Below, piece by piece: positions 21,896 to 31,168 of a DNA stretch of 64,000 nucleotides. The stretch lies in the NCBI GenBank assembly GCA_026770025.1, contig JAMXDE010000004.1, positions 1,612,001 through 1,676,000 of the forward strand. Reading direction: 5' to 3'. The position numbers and the translations under genes were made by a program. Each line of letters begins with the position of its first letter. The stretch's first letter is position 1. The stretch comes from Craspedostauros australis (Eukaryota > Bacillariophyta > Bacillariophyceae > Mastogloiales > Achnanthaceae). The notes below the pieces were generated by a model that ran no database searches, was not told the DNA's origin, and saw nothing but the letters and a program-made list of their open reading frames with translations.

Positions 21896-23239
21896 ATGCC
21901 TTCGGGATCCCATCTGCATGCCGCCCGATTGGCGGTCATTGGTGGGTTGGTGCTCGCCCCGTCGTTCACGCAGGCCTTTCTGCAGGTTCCATTTGCGATA
22001 TCGCATCAACGCACTGATACTCTCGTTGCTGCCTTGCAACATAGAGCATTCGATCGACGTGCTCGCAAGGACGATGACGTTCTGTTTGAAGAGCCTCTAT
22101 CATCGGAGCAGGTTCGGAAGATGTCCAGCTTCGTCGCGCAGAAGCTCTTCGAGGTGAATTTCACTGTCGGGATGGACCCGCCGAAGGAATCCAAGCCTGA
22201 GGATCCGCCCGTTGCCAAGGACGCAGAAGAACCATCAAAAGGCGAAGAGGAGGGCGAAAGCGTTGATGCCAAAGCCGATGGCGATGGCGATGGCGAGGAC
22301 AACAAGACTGCTGAAGAGCAGACTTCGATATTAACAGACGATGGCAAGGAAGAACAGGATGATGACGACGACGAAGAAGAAGTCACCGAGCCGCCTGCCG
22401 TCGTGGATCAACAATCGTTGGGTGAAACAGGGCCAACAATGGGAGAAGAAGAAGAAGAAGAAGTTGCACTCCAGGGGGTGACACCCACCACAAAAGAGCA
22501 AACCCCTGTCGATGCTGTTGATGCTGCCGATGATGGCGCAGAGCAAACAGCCAAGCAATGCAGCGAAAGCGAGGAAGCGGCACCAGCCGTAATGGCAGAA
22601 TCTGAGGAGGGTGCAGCGGAAGAATCCACTTCGAGCGAACAAAAAGAAGAGGAAGCAAACGACGACAGAGTCACTGTAACTGACGACGCGGAGTCCGAAC
22701 AAGCGTCCACTGAAAGCGCTGGTGATAGTGACACAAACGAAGATGGAAGTGAAGATCAATTGACCACAGGGGAAGCCAGCAAGGAGGAAGCAAGCAAAGA
22801 TGTGACAGACGCTGACGACGATAGCAGTGACGATGACGATGTCAAAGAGATATCGTCTGGAACCCAAGCAATGGAATCTGAAACAGATACACCCACAATA
22901 CCTGATGGCAATCAAACGGCTGTGGAGGAGAGCATCGCTGATGATAAATCTTGCAACGAGACTGTCTCGGAAGCGACTTCTGAGGACGAAACCAACGAAG
23001 ACAACGACAACGACGTGGAATCGCTGCATCACATTGTAAGAATTCCGGACGTGATTTCCAGAGACTTCGGACGGGAATTGGAAGTCATTCAATCCAACAT
23101 GCCTGCGCTCAAGGATCCGCCAGCCTTCATGGTGTCGGGGAACAGCAACAGCAGCAGTAATGGCGAAACCGATGCGGATGAAGACACAGTGTCAACAACT
23201 TCGGAGACGGAAGCGACAACAACGACGGCAAGCTCATAA
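21896..23239 (+). CDS. Highly acidic, probably plastid-targeted disordered protein
   Basis: A 447-aa single-exon protein of unrecognised family. The N-terminus has a basic start and a hydrophobic core (LAVIGGLVLAPSFTQA) followed by FLQVPFAI. Phe directly after Ala at the predicted signal-peptidase site is the heterokont bipartite plastid signal. From about residue 85 to 400 it is dominated by Glu, Asp, Ser, Thr, Ala and Lys, with runs such as DDDDDEEEVTE and GEEEEEEVALQG and almost no hydrophobic clusters. Two short regions look ordered: a segment after the leader (EEPLSSEQVRKMSSFVAQKL) and a C-terminal one (VRIPDVISRDFGRELEVIQS). It may be a scaffold or cation-binding protein; that is a guess. 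The ATG at 21896 was chosen because it gives a complete signal peptide. Confidence 0.65.
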   Translation: MPSGSHLHAARLAVIGGLVLAPSFTQAFLQVPFAISHQRTDTLVAALQHRAFDRRARKDDDVLFEEPLSSEQVRKMSSFVAQKLFEVNFTVGMDPPKESKPEDPPVAKDAEEPSKGEEEGESVDAKADGDGDGEDNKTAEEQTSILTDDGKEEQDDDDDEEEVTEPPAVVDQQSLGETGPTMGEEEEEEVALQGVTPTTKEQTPVDAVDAADDGAEQTAKQCSESEEAAPAVMAESEEGAAEESTSSEQKEEEANDDRVTVTDDAESEQASTESAGDSDTNEDGSEDQLTTGEASKEEASKDVTDADDDSSDDDDVKEISSGTQAMESETDTPTIPDGNQTAVEESIADDKSCNETVSEATSEDETNEDNDNDVESLHHIVRIPDVISRDFGRELEVIQSNMPALKDPPAFMVSGNSNSSSNGETDADEDTVSTTSETEATTTTASS

Positions 23240-23532
23240 TCCAGAAGGCAAAATCAGAAGGAGTCCGCATCTGCCCAAAACATCAACAAATGGTGAAACC
23301 GAACGCTCGCATGTGCGACGACCCGAACGCAAATGGGAGGACAAAGACCCGTGATGACCATAACCACAACCACAACTACATCCGCACCACAAGCTACGAA
23401 CAAACTGTTGTCGTATAATGGAAAGCATAATCTTCAGCAATTGTATGTCTATAGCACGCGCATTTGCAGTGAATACGTTGCCCTTAATGTGATGTGTTCA
23501 TACTGGTGACAGGTGCGGCGGTGGCACCTCCA
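23240..23532. other. Short convergent spacer
   Basis: About 290 bp between the stop codons of two converging genes; nothing recognised. Confidence 0.4.
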
Positions 23533-24846
23533 CTAAGCGTATTGGTGGGCATTGCCGTTTTGATTCTGCGCATTCGTCATGCCAACGTCAGAGAGCACAC
23601 CCACGAAGAAGTCGGATGATCCATCGCTTGTGGACAGCTTGCCAACCTGGATGTGATTCTTGAAAGGGCGTCCTGCTTTGGTGTAGTTCGTGAGGATCGC
23701 CTCCGAGTAGTTGGTGTCGTTGAGCTGACCGACCATGGAGCGCGCCACTTCGGAGTCGGTCTCGGGACCTTGGAGAAGTTCGCCCAGGCTTCGGTCCAGC
23801 GCTTCCTCACGGGAGTACCCGCAGAGACCAGTCCATGCATCGTTGACGTCGAATACAACAAACGGCGCAGACATGGATGTGATGACGATAGGTCTTGGGT
23901 CCTCCAAGGCTTCGCTGATGGTCCTTGGCATGTGCTCTTGCCCGACCTGGACGTGGACCAAGTTCTGATCCACCAACGCCTTGGAGTCGCGTTGGTACTT
24001 CATGTACGCTTGCACCATGTCGGGGCTCAGCATCTCGGCCAGGCTGTGATGGCCAAGGGCCGATTCGGGCGATGCCAAGATTGCCTCGCCGTCTTGCATG
24101 TCGGTGTTCCTCCAGTGATGGTTGCTGTATGCAGTCGCAGCGTTGCTAGCCTGGCTGATGCTGCTGCTGCTGGACATGAGCAACCTCTCGAACCAAGCCG
24201 CTTCATCTTCAGTGATGTCGCGAGCCTGCGACGACACGAAGTCCGATTCGGCGCTCGCGAAGGACAGGTCGTTGCTCCATTCGGACGCGCGCGAGGCGTG
24301 GTTCTCATCACGTGCGGCCTGGCCGATGAAGTCGGACTCTGGGCTTGCGAAGGACAGCTCGTTGCTCCATTCCGATGCGTGCGTTCCCCGGTTCTCGTCG
24401 CGGGCTATTTCGCCGACAAAGTCGGCTTCGGGAGACGCGAAGGACAAATTGCTGCTCCATTCCGCGCCTTGCGCCACGTGTTGGCTCTCATCGCGGGCCA
24501 TCTCGCCGACGAAGTCAGCTTCAGGAGACGCGAAGGAAAGAGCTTGCGACCAGATGGCGGTATTCGCATCTTTAGCTGTATTGCCGTCATTCACGGGGCC
24601 GAAGCGATCAGATGAAGTGAAGTCGGACTCGGCAGCTGCGAACGACATGGTGCGGGACCATTGGTCTACGATGGTGTTGTTATCGACGAATAACTCGCTG
24701 GCATGGTGCGGGTTGGTGTTGAATGTGCCGAGAGATGAAGACGACGAAACACTCGCCACGCAACGCAAGGCAGCACTTTGGTGCTGTTGCGCGAGGCGTC
24801 GCGAATGTTGTCGCAGGGAGGATGCTGTGGCTCGTGAAAACATCAT
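23533..24846 (-). CDS. LOV-like (PAS) domain protein with five SFASPEADF repeats, photoactive Cys absent
   Basis: A 437-aa protein. The N-terminal ~35 residues are Arg/Ser/Ala/Gln-rich without acidic residues (MMFSRATASSLRQHSRRLAQ), like a mitochondrial presequence. Five copies of WSxxLSFASPEADFVGxxARDE follow at about 62-83, 99-120, 130-151, 160-181 and 190-211; the last four are 30-31 residues apart. The C-terminal domain (about 318-424) is LOV-type PAS: PIVITSMSAPF, GYSREEAL, LLQGPETD, NYTKAGRPFKNHIQV and FFVGVLSDV each match the LOV pattern. The flavin-binding signature GRNCRFLQ is replaced by DRSLGELLQ, so Gly355 stands where the photoactive Cys should be. A classical flavin-cysteinyl photocycle is therefore impossible. 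A redox or ligand-sensing role, or simple protein interaction, is inference. Confidence 0.75.
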   Translation of the reverse strand: MMFSRATASSLRQHSRRLAQQHQSAALRCVASVSSSSSLGTFNTNPHHASELFVDNNTIVDQWSRTMSFAAAESDFTSSDRFGPVNDGNTAKDANTAIWSQALSFASPEADFVGEMARDESQHVAQGAEWSSNLSFASPEADFVGEIARDENRGTHASEWSNELSFASPESDFIGQAARDENHASRASEWSNDLSFASAESDFVSSQARDITEDEAAWFERLLMSSSSSISQASNAATAYSNHHWRNTDMQDGEAILASPESALGHHSLAEMLSPDMVQAYMKYQRDSKALVDQNLVHVQVGQEHMPRTISEALEDPRPIVITSMSAPFVVFDVNDAWTGLCGYSREEALDRSLGELLQGPETDSEVARSMVGQLNDTNYSEAILTNYTKAGRPFKNHIQVGKLSTSDGSSDFFVGVLSDVGMTNAQNQNGNAHQYA

Positions 24847-25789
24847 GTTGGAATAGATTGTGCGGAGTTAAGAGTGTGTGCGCAAGTGTTCTGAATTGGA
24901 TAGAGAAGTATGCGGTGACTTGTTTATGAGGTTGATTGGTGGCTTCGCTGATGGCTTTGTGCAGGGTTGGTTGGCGGACCTTTTGATTGGCTCTGTTTCG
25001 GCAGCGTGAGCGGAATGTAGGCGAGGAAGTCATGCAAGTTTGTGCGCGTTTGTGTGTAAGAGGGTGGAGATGAGAGAAACGTATCAGGAAGAGAGAGAGA
25101 GAGAGAGGCAGCTCGCGCGTCAGTTGCGATGCCATCGTCCAGGGTGTCAAGCAATCACGACAGAGAGATGAGCGTCGACGGATCCGAACCAAGAAGCTCG
25201 ATGTCAGAAGAAGCTCCATGTCAAACAGACAGAGAGACAAGCGGGTGGAACTGGAGCCCATGGGTGAGCGATGGGCAACGAGGCAGTTGCGACATCATCT
25301 GCATTGATAAAAGACGCTTCCGAACTCACAGATCTGGCTGAAGTTGTTGAAATTGTGTGCGCGTTTGTTGCCGTAACTCTGTTTCACGAGAAAAAGTGGA
25401 AGCAGTTCCGTCACTTTGATGGCTCCAACAGAGGAACAATGCGAACATTGCTGAGCGTGCGGAGGTGCTTTGATTGGCCGCGTTTCACGAGAGAACGCTT
25501 CTGCATTGATGGGTCTATTTAAATGCTGCGACATGTCTGCTGTCAATCATTGGCTGACGCAGTCCATCATCGAGAACCGACGGCGGCTGTGCGTGTTCGC
25601 TTCCTGCGACGGTTGGACTGAGAACAGCACGTTGCAGAACAGCGAAAAAAGGAAGTTATTTTGCAGTTGAATTCAATGATTCGATTTCGATGTTGAAAAA
25701 TCGAGTTGTTATTCTGTCATTGCACTAACTCCTGAATCGAATTGCATGGGGGTCCAGTGAAATATCTGATACGCATCACTTGAAATCGA
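24847..25789. other. Intergenic region with GA microsatellite
   Basis: Upstream of the LOV-like gene. A (GA)n run occupies about 25089-25107. No gene recognised; short open frames lack domain signals. Confidence 0.5.
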
Positions 25790-27771
25790 CGTTTCCAATC
25801 ATCAAGACAAAGCGAAACTTCTCTTTCTGGCCACCCAGATTGGTTGTGACCGGCTTCCCCCCAGGACATCACACATTCCCGTTCTCCAGATCTCTTCTCA
25901 TTGCACGGACAGGACGCAATTCCATCCTCCTTCACTTGAAGAAGCGCCGCGTTGCCCACACTGCATAGCCCGCGCTGAATACTAGTACGTGCACGCTGTT
26001 CCACAAAACACGCCACCAAGGAGGATTCGCCCGACGCTCTCGTCTTGGGAGTGTTTTTGGGCCGTGCCTGTCCCATCCGAAGTCTGATGGAGGTACTCCA
26101 TAGTAGAGGCGGGTACTCCATTCTGCTCTGTTCTGCGCCCATGGTGTCGATGCATTCGGATGGAACCAAGTCATACGTAGAAGCATGTACTCGTACATCG
26201 ACGGCGAGCAATGGCATCCCTCTAGTCTTGGTGTACCACTGCGAACCTCGTTGTCAGATGACGAAGTCCAATCTGCGCAGAATTGTTCTGATCCAGGCGA
26301 GCGGATGGACTCAAAAAGCCACGGACCAACGGTTTGCAGATGTTCTTGGTACCAGTTCCAAGAGATTGGCCGCCACGGAGAAGTTCTGCCTTTGTGCTTG
26401 TCGTACGCAGCACATACTATACATGCTCTACCTGCGAGTCAGCATGGCATCGACGCGGCTCCTTTTGCACGAGACGAATATGGGCACCTGCGATACAATG
26501 GATCTGGTTGCGCTTGGTTCCTGGCCTTTCGCTTCTCTGGTGCGTCAGCTTCTTCAGAATCACGACGCAGTTCTTCAGAGATTGATGAACATGGTGGACG
26601 TGGAGCACAACACCTCCTTGACGCAGTCTGGAACTTGTCACGTGGCACCACACATGGTGTCCACCCCCTGCATGCTTGCGGAGAAATACAACTGCGGAAC
26701 GAAGCGGATCTGCACATTGCGATGGCGGTGCGATGTCAGCCATGAGGCTGGTACTCCATGGTATGACAATCTACAATAGCTTTGCTGTGCACAAACATCA
26801 TACGCACTGCGGCATGTAAGAAGAGTGGATGTGCATATGAGTTTTACCTACGAGGTCTGCGTCCAACTAGGATGTAGAACAAGTTGACTCTTCTGCTCTC
26901 GTCAGGTACCTTGCTGTGGCTGACGGCACTGCTGGGAAAGATGAGGCCCTGGAAGCGTGGAAGAGTAATGTGCAGAAATTCTGTGTTTTGGGCGATGGTG
27001 CTGCGATCTTCGTTGTGTCATCCTGTGGTCGTTGTGGGCACCTTCTTCCGCCCGTTCCTGTGTTTTGTGTGGTGCGCGGTGGTTCGCTATCATTTGTTCA
27101 TGGTCGGTCCGGATGGCAGAATATGACAGATTGTTTGGCTTCGCCTTTGGGAACGATTCATGGACGAATGTGATAGACATGCTATTCTAGCACAGTACCT
27201 ATGCCCACTTCTTCCCAGTCCAATAAATCCTCCAACGATCTTGAGCTCGTTGTGTCGAAAGGGCTTCTTCTACCAATAATTCTCCCCAGCTGACAGGCAA
27301 GCCCATGAACTTGATTCACAACCACAGCATCGCACAGATAAATCCAACCGAGCGCGATTCACAGGAGGAGAGCCATTCATACGTGAAACATGGGCAGTTC
27401 CAAAGAGTCGCACTGGTACTCAGCATGTCCGGCCTCACATTGCCGTGACAAATCGCGACAGATGACGACAGATTGCAACAGCTCTCGACAACATGATTAC
27501 TCCGGATTCGTTCTCATGTATGTGGGAGGTCTTCGTCGAACCGCGAACAAAAAGTCTGAGACAGATAGGACCTTCCGAGGGAGATGGCTTGTGTTGCTCT
27601 GCTCCTCATAAATGCAAAACACAACAGCACAATCCACAACAACACACAATCTCACAAACTCACAAACTCAGAATCTCACAAACCCATAAACTCACAAACT
27701 CACAAATCCACAACAGCTCAATCGCACAACACCACAAACCAAACCAAACCACACCAAATCAATCCAACAAA

Positions 27772-28782
27772 ATGATGAACCTCTTCACCACCACAAGCGC
27801 AAACATCACCACAAACACCACAAACAGTAAGAACACGAGCATGCACAAGCCGAAGTCCACTGGCAAGTACCAAGCCAGAAAGCATGCCTACCTATTCAAG
27901 ATCGGAAAGCTGAGGTTTGGATTCCACGGAATCCTTGGCTCCACTTGCCTCCTCACCGCGATGCTCGCCATCGTGTTCCCAAACAACCCATACCTCGTCG
28001 CATTCGCCACGCTCTCCAACGAGACACTCGCCACACACGCCTACTCACTGATGAAGCAGGTTCCCAAAAAGACCGTCATCTGGGGACCAGACAGGATCGT
28101 CGTGTGCCACAAGGAAGCATTCCAGCTGGCCATCGCCCTCTTCCACTACTCCACCATCCGCATCATCGGACTGCTGCTCAAGGACTGCGGTCTATGCGGC
28201 GATCTCCCCACCGCCAGCAACATCATGGGCGACTCGCCGTCATTGATGTCGTTCCTCAACGCGATCCAGCTCAACACCACCATCCCAGCCATCCTCTTCT
28301 CGCTGCAGCTGATGACATGGAAGCAGTTCATCCCATCCGACCTCCGCAACGGCAACTCGTGGATCTTCAACATCCCCATGCTGGCGGCAGTCACCCTGGA
28401 CATGTGCTTCCCCGAATGTCTCACTATGCAGCACCTGGTGATCGTCCAGTTCATGGGCCTGATCAACTCCTTCCTCTTCACCCTGGCCTTCCGCGGCATC
28501 ATCAGTCTCTTCCGCCTTTACGTCGGAAGTGCTGTCGCAGTTGCCGCCCTGCTGCTGTACGGATGCGGCATGCTGATGCAGATGAGCATGGCAGCATCCA
28601 CGACGATGGACATGCCAATCGGCAACGAAACGATCGTCAACGAAACGATCGTCAACACCAACACGACGATCACATCGGCAGCCATGATGATCATCAATAT
28701 GATGCTCAAGAATGCCACCGGAGAAACTGCCGACGCGCACTTTGTCGGTGCCCACGGACTGATGAGCCAAAGCATGATGTAG
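27772..28782 (+). CDS. Multi-pass membrane protein, copy A
   Basis: A 336-aa protein of unrecognised family. The N-terminus (~50 residues) is polar and basic (MHKPKSTGKYQARK). About six hydrophobic helices follow: STCLLTAMLAIVF, FQLAIALFHYSTIRIIGLLL, LNTTIPAILFSLQLM, IFNIPMLAAVTLDMC, VIVQFMGLINSFLFTLAF and VGSAVAVAALLLYGCGMLM. The C-terminal tail has several NxT sequons (GNETIVNETIVNTNTT). Two Cys-containing motifs lie in loops (DCGLCGD, CFPEC). The start is the first of two adjacent ATGs after a CACAAAC-rich leader; an upstream in-frame ATG at 27493 is rejected because the frame before 27772 differs in the second copy. The DNA of this ORF appears identical to 38643-39653. Function unknown. 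Confidence 0.75.
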   Translation: MMNLFTTTSANITTNTTNSKNTSMHKPKSTGKYQARKHAYLFKIGKLRFGFHGILGSTCLLTAMLAIVFPNNPYLVAFATLSNETLATHAYSLMKQVPKKTVIWGPDRIVVCHKEAFQLAIALFHYSTIRIIGLLLKDCGLCGDLPTASNIMGDSPSLMSFLNAIQLNTTIPAILFSLQLMTWKQFIPSDLRNGNSWIFNIPMLAAVTLDMCFPECLTMQHLVIVQFMGLINSFLFTLAFRGIISLFRLYVGSAVAVAALLLYGCGMLMQMSMAASTTMDMPIGNETIVNETIVNTNTTITSAAMMIINMMLKNATGETADAHFVGAHGLMSQSMM

Positions 28783-29028
28783 AATGTTCTACTCTGCTCT
28801 ATGAGCTGCTCTACGAGCTGCTGTGAGCTGATTCAAGACTCAGCCATGTACCAATACAAAGGGGGCGAAGGGGAATCGCGACGGGAAACACAAATGTCAT
28901 GCAGAACACAAGACAACACACACGACAGAATGTACACTAAACAACGACAAATCCATGTATAATAATACTCATGTTCACATCCATACTCATACTCTTTCAT
29001 CATCTATTCGTGCATTGTCTGGTTTATC

Positions 29029-29106
29029 CATGATGCATGGTGCATGGTGCCTGATGCATGGTGCCTGATGCATGATGCATGATGCATGATGCATGATGGA
29101 CGATGG
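29029..29106. repeat. ATGCATG-type minisatellite
   Basis: A run of GATGCAT/GGTGCAT/GGTGCCT units 3' of membrane gene copy A. The corresponding site in copy B (about 39899-39950) has fewer units, so the tract changes in length. Confidence 0.8.
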
Positions 29107-30548
29107 ATGGTGCGCAGTCCTGTCCACACACACGTAATGATAGGTACTGCCGCTGTGCACTCCTATTCATTATCCTCCTGCGCCATCATACTCGTACAAC
29201 ACCATACGATACAACGAGAATGTTTGCTAATGTATCATTGCATGTGCAGGTCATTCAAAGTATTCTAGAAACCAGGGGAACTCACGATCTAGAATCCCTC
29301 AGTTTCGTTAGCGTCCATTCGAATCCATGCCACCGTTGAAACGATTCTTCCCGAACGAAGAGATCCATCATGTGGGAGGGTGTAATGACCTGCAGTGTGT
29401 GCATCCGTTCGCCCATCAGCGATCGGTTGAGGTGGTGATGTGGTCGGCAAATGGATGAGTCCAGATGGCACTTGTCATGCGAAGGTACGAGTACGAGTAC
29501 GAGTACGAATACAATCGCAACAATCGTCCTCTGGAGGATGATTATAGCGACACCACGACCACGATGCAGGACGACGTCAGACATCCTTGGTCGTCATTCG
29601 CAAGATCAGCTTGGTCGGGCAACATCTTGCAGCGAGAGACGAGGGAGAGGAAGGAGAGAGGGTGACCGTCAAGACATGCCAATACCAATGCGCTCGACGA
29701 GCATGATAGAGCACTACTGATACTCTGGTCTCTCCGGAGTTTGCTAGGTTTGTTGTTGTTGCATAAATTACTTTGTATTATCGTATGACGCCATCTCCTT
29801 CGATGTCCCGATTGGGTGTCACGCCAAAATGCTTGTTATCTCACACTTCAGTCTCTGGTTTCCAAACATGCGAACCAGAGAAACTTCTCTTTCTGACCAC
29901 CGTTGTTGGTTGTGACCTCCACCCTTCGAGGACATAGCAGCTTCTCGTTCTCCTCTTCCTTTCCCCAGGCTTCAAGGACTGCATGCTGCAGGCTGCATAC
30001 CAAACAGAGATGCAATTCTGTCGTCGTTCACTGAATATGGATGCGGATACGGACTTTCATAGAACACTCCAAACACGGGGATTCATACGACAGTGAAGGA
30101 GTATACACACATACTCGTATAGTACCATACATCGGAGCCACCATACAAGTACCTGCGAGCACAAGTACCTCCACAGAAGTGGGCTTGTACTCGTCCTCTC
30201 TGATCTGTGATCGCAAGGATGAAGTTTGGCGATCTGCCTGTCTTGATACGACCAAGCCAACCCTCCTCGGACGTACAGGTAGATCGGAGACGAGCAATGG
30301 CATCGCTCTGGTCTTGATCTAAGCTTGCGAAGTCCGTCGTCAGATGAAGAAGTCCACTCTGCACAGACTTGGGTTGCTCCGAGAATACTGGTGTGATTAC
30401 TGATGCGAGTACTGATGCGAGTACTGACGGAGAGAAGCAAAAAGCCACGGACCTACGGTTTGCAGTTGGTCTTGGTGTGGTACCAACCCCCTCGCGTTGC
30501 CCGCAACCATGAAGCTCCGTCTTTTGCTGATCGTATGTACGAGTATGC

Positions 30549-30553
30549 GTGAT
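30549..30553. repeat. Target-site duplication GTGAT (left)
   Basis: GTGAT directly before the left LTR and again directly after the right LTR (37315-37319). Confidence 0.85.
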
Positions 30554-31168
30554 TAATAGAGCCCAAACGTAATGGCTGTTGTCTTGTTGGCTGTTCTTTA
30601 GCTGTAGGCAGAGGCTTGACTGGCAAGCGATCCGGACGAGAGTCTTCTGTTCCACAAGTAGTCAATTTAGAATACTGGTAGATGGTGAAGAAACGTGCGG
30701 ATTATGAGATTAGTGCAATTATTCTTGTTCGTGTGACACCCTGTGTGGGCTGCCCTGGAAAAGGGTCGTAGGGTTTGCGTAGCCCAAGTACCACAGGAGG
30801 GGGCCCTTTTGTTGGGTTGCTGTCAGAAAAGGGCGTAGGGTTTGCGTAGCTCCAGTACCAGGGGAAAGTTTCCCTCCATCAAGTTGGAAGCTGGGCGAAG
30901 GTCATCTTGCGTGTATTCCCACGTGGAACTGTACCGTGGATCCAGCAGTCTTGTATCGGCATCAAGTTTTCGGTGGGGAGGGGTTCCGATGACACAGTCA
31001 TTGGGACCCTTTTTCCATGGGTCCTGGATTTCAAAGAGTTTCTTCGAAGACTTGTGCCTGCTCCAAACATGGTTATGTCCGAAACGTGGTTCAGACCGAT
31101 TCGTGGGAAAACGAGTCATGTGTTCCAGGAAATCCTTCCTTAGCCTAACTGCTAGTTTAGCTCTATTA
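30554..31168 (-). repeat. Left LTR (3' LTR of the minus-strand element)
   Basis: 615 bp, starting TAATAGAGC and ending GCTCTATTA, a perfect 9-bp terminal inverted repeat. It lacks the usual TG...CA ends. It matches 36700-37314; the one difference I noticed is T at 30570 against A at 36716. It encodes the last ~115 codons and stop of the internal ORF. Confidence 0.9.

Larger units (their letters stand above)
25790..29718 (+). repeat. Tandem duplication, unit A
   Basis: First copy of a ~4-kb unit: a non-coding upstream half (about 25.8-27.7 kb), the 336-aa membrane gene (27772-28782) and its 3' flank. Matching landmarks in unit B include GAAACTTCTCTTTCTG (25816 and 29880), AAAAAGCCACGGACC (26313 and 30439) and CCAATAAATCCTCCAACG (27220 and 38137). 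The upstream half is clearly diverged between units, whereas from about 27.69 kb to 29.7 kb they are nearly identical. Confidence 0.75.

Noticed and set aside
26045-26779. 244-codon open frame in the upstream half of unit A
   Set aside because: The homologous part of unit B is not open in this frame and is split by the LTR element; no domain is visible. It is treated as non-coding.
28146-28770. Long opposite-strand and shifted-frame ORFs present identically at 39.0-39.6 kb
   Set aside because: They are identical only because the underlying DNA of the two gene copies is identical; composition is that of shadow frames.
29029-29106. CRISPR-like short repeats
   Set aside because: Contiguous ATGCATG-type units without spacers; an ordinary minisatellite in a eukaryotic genome.
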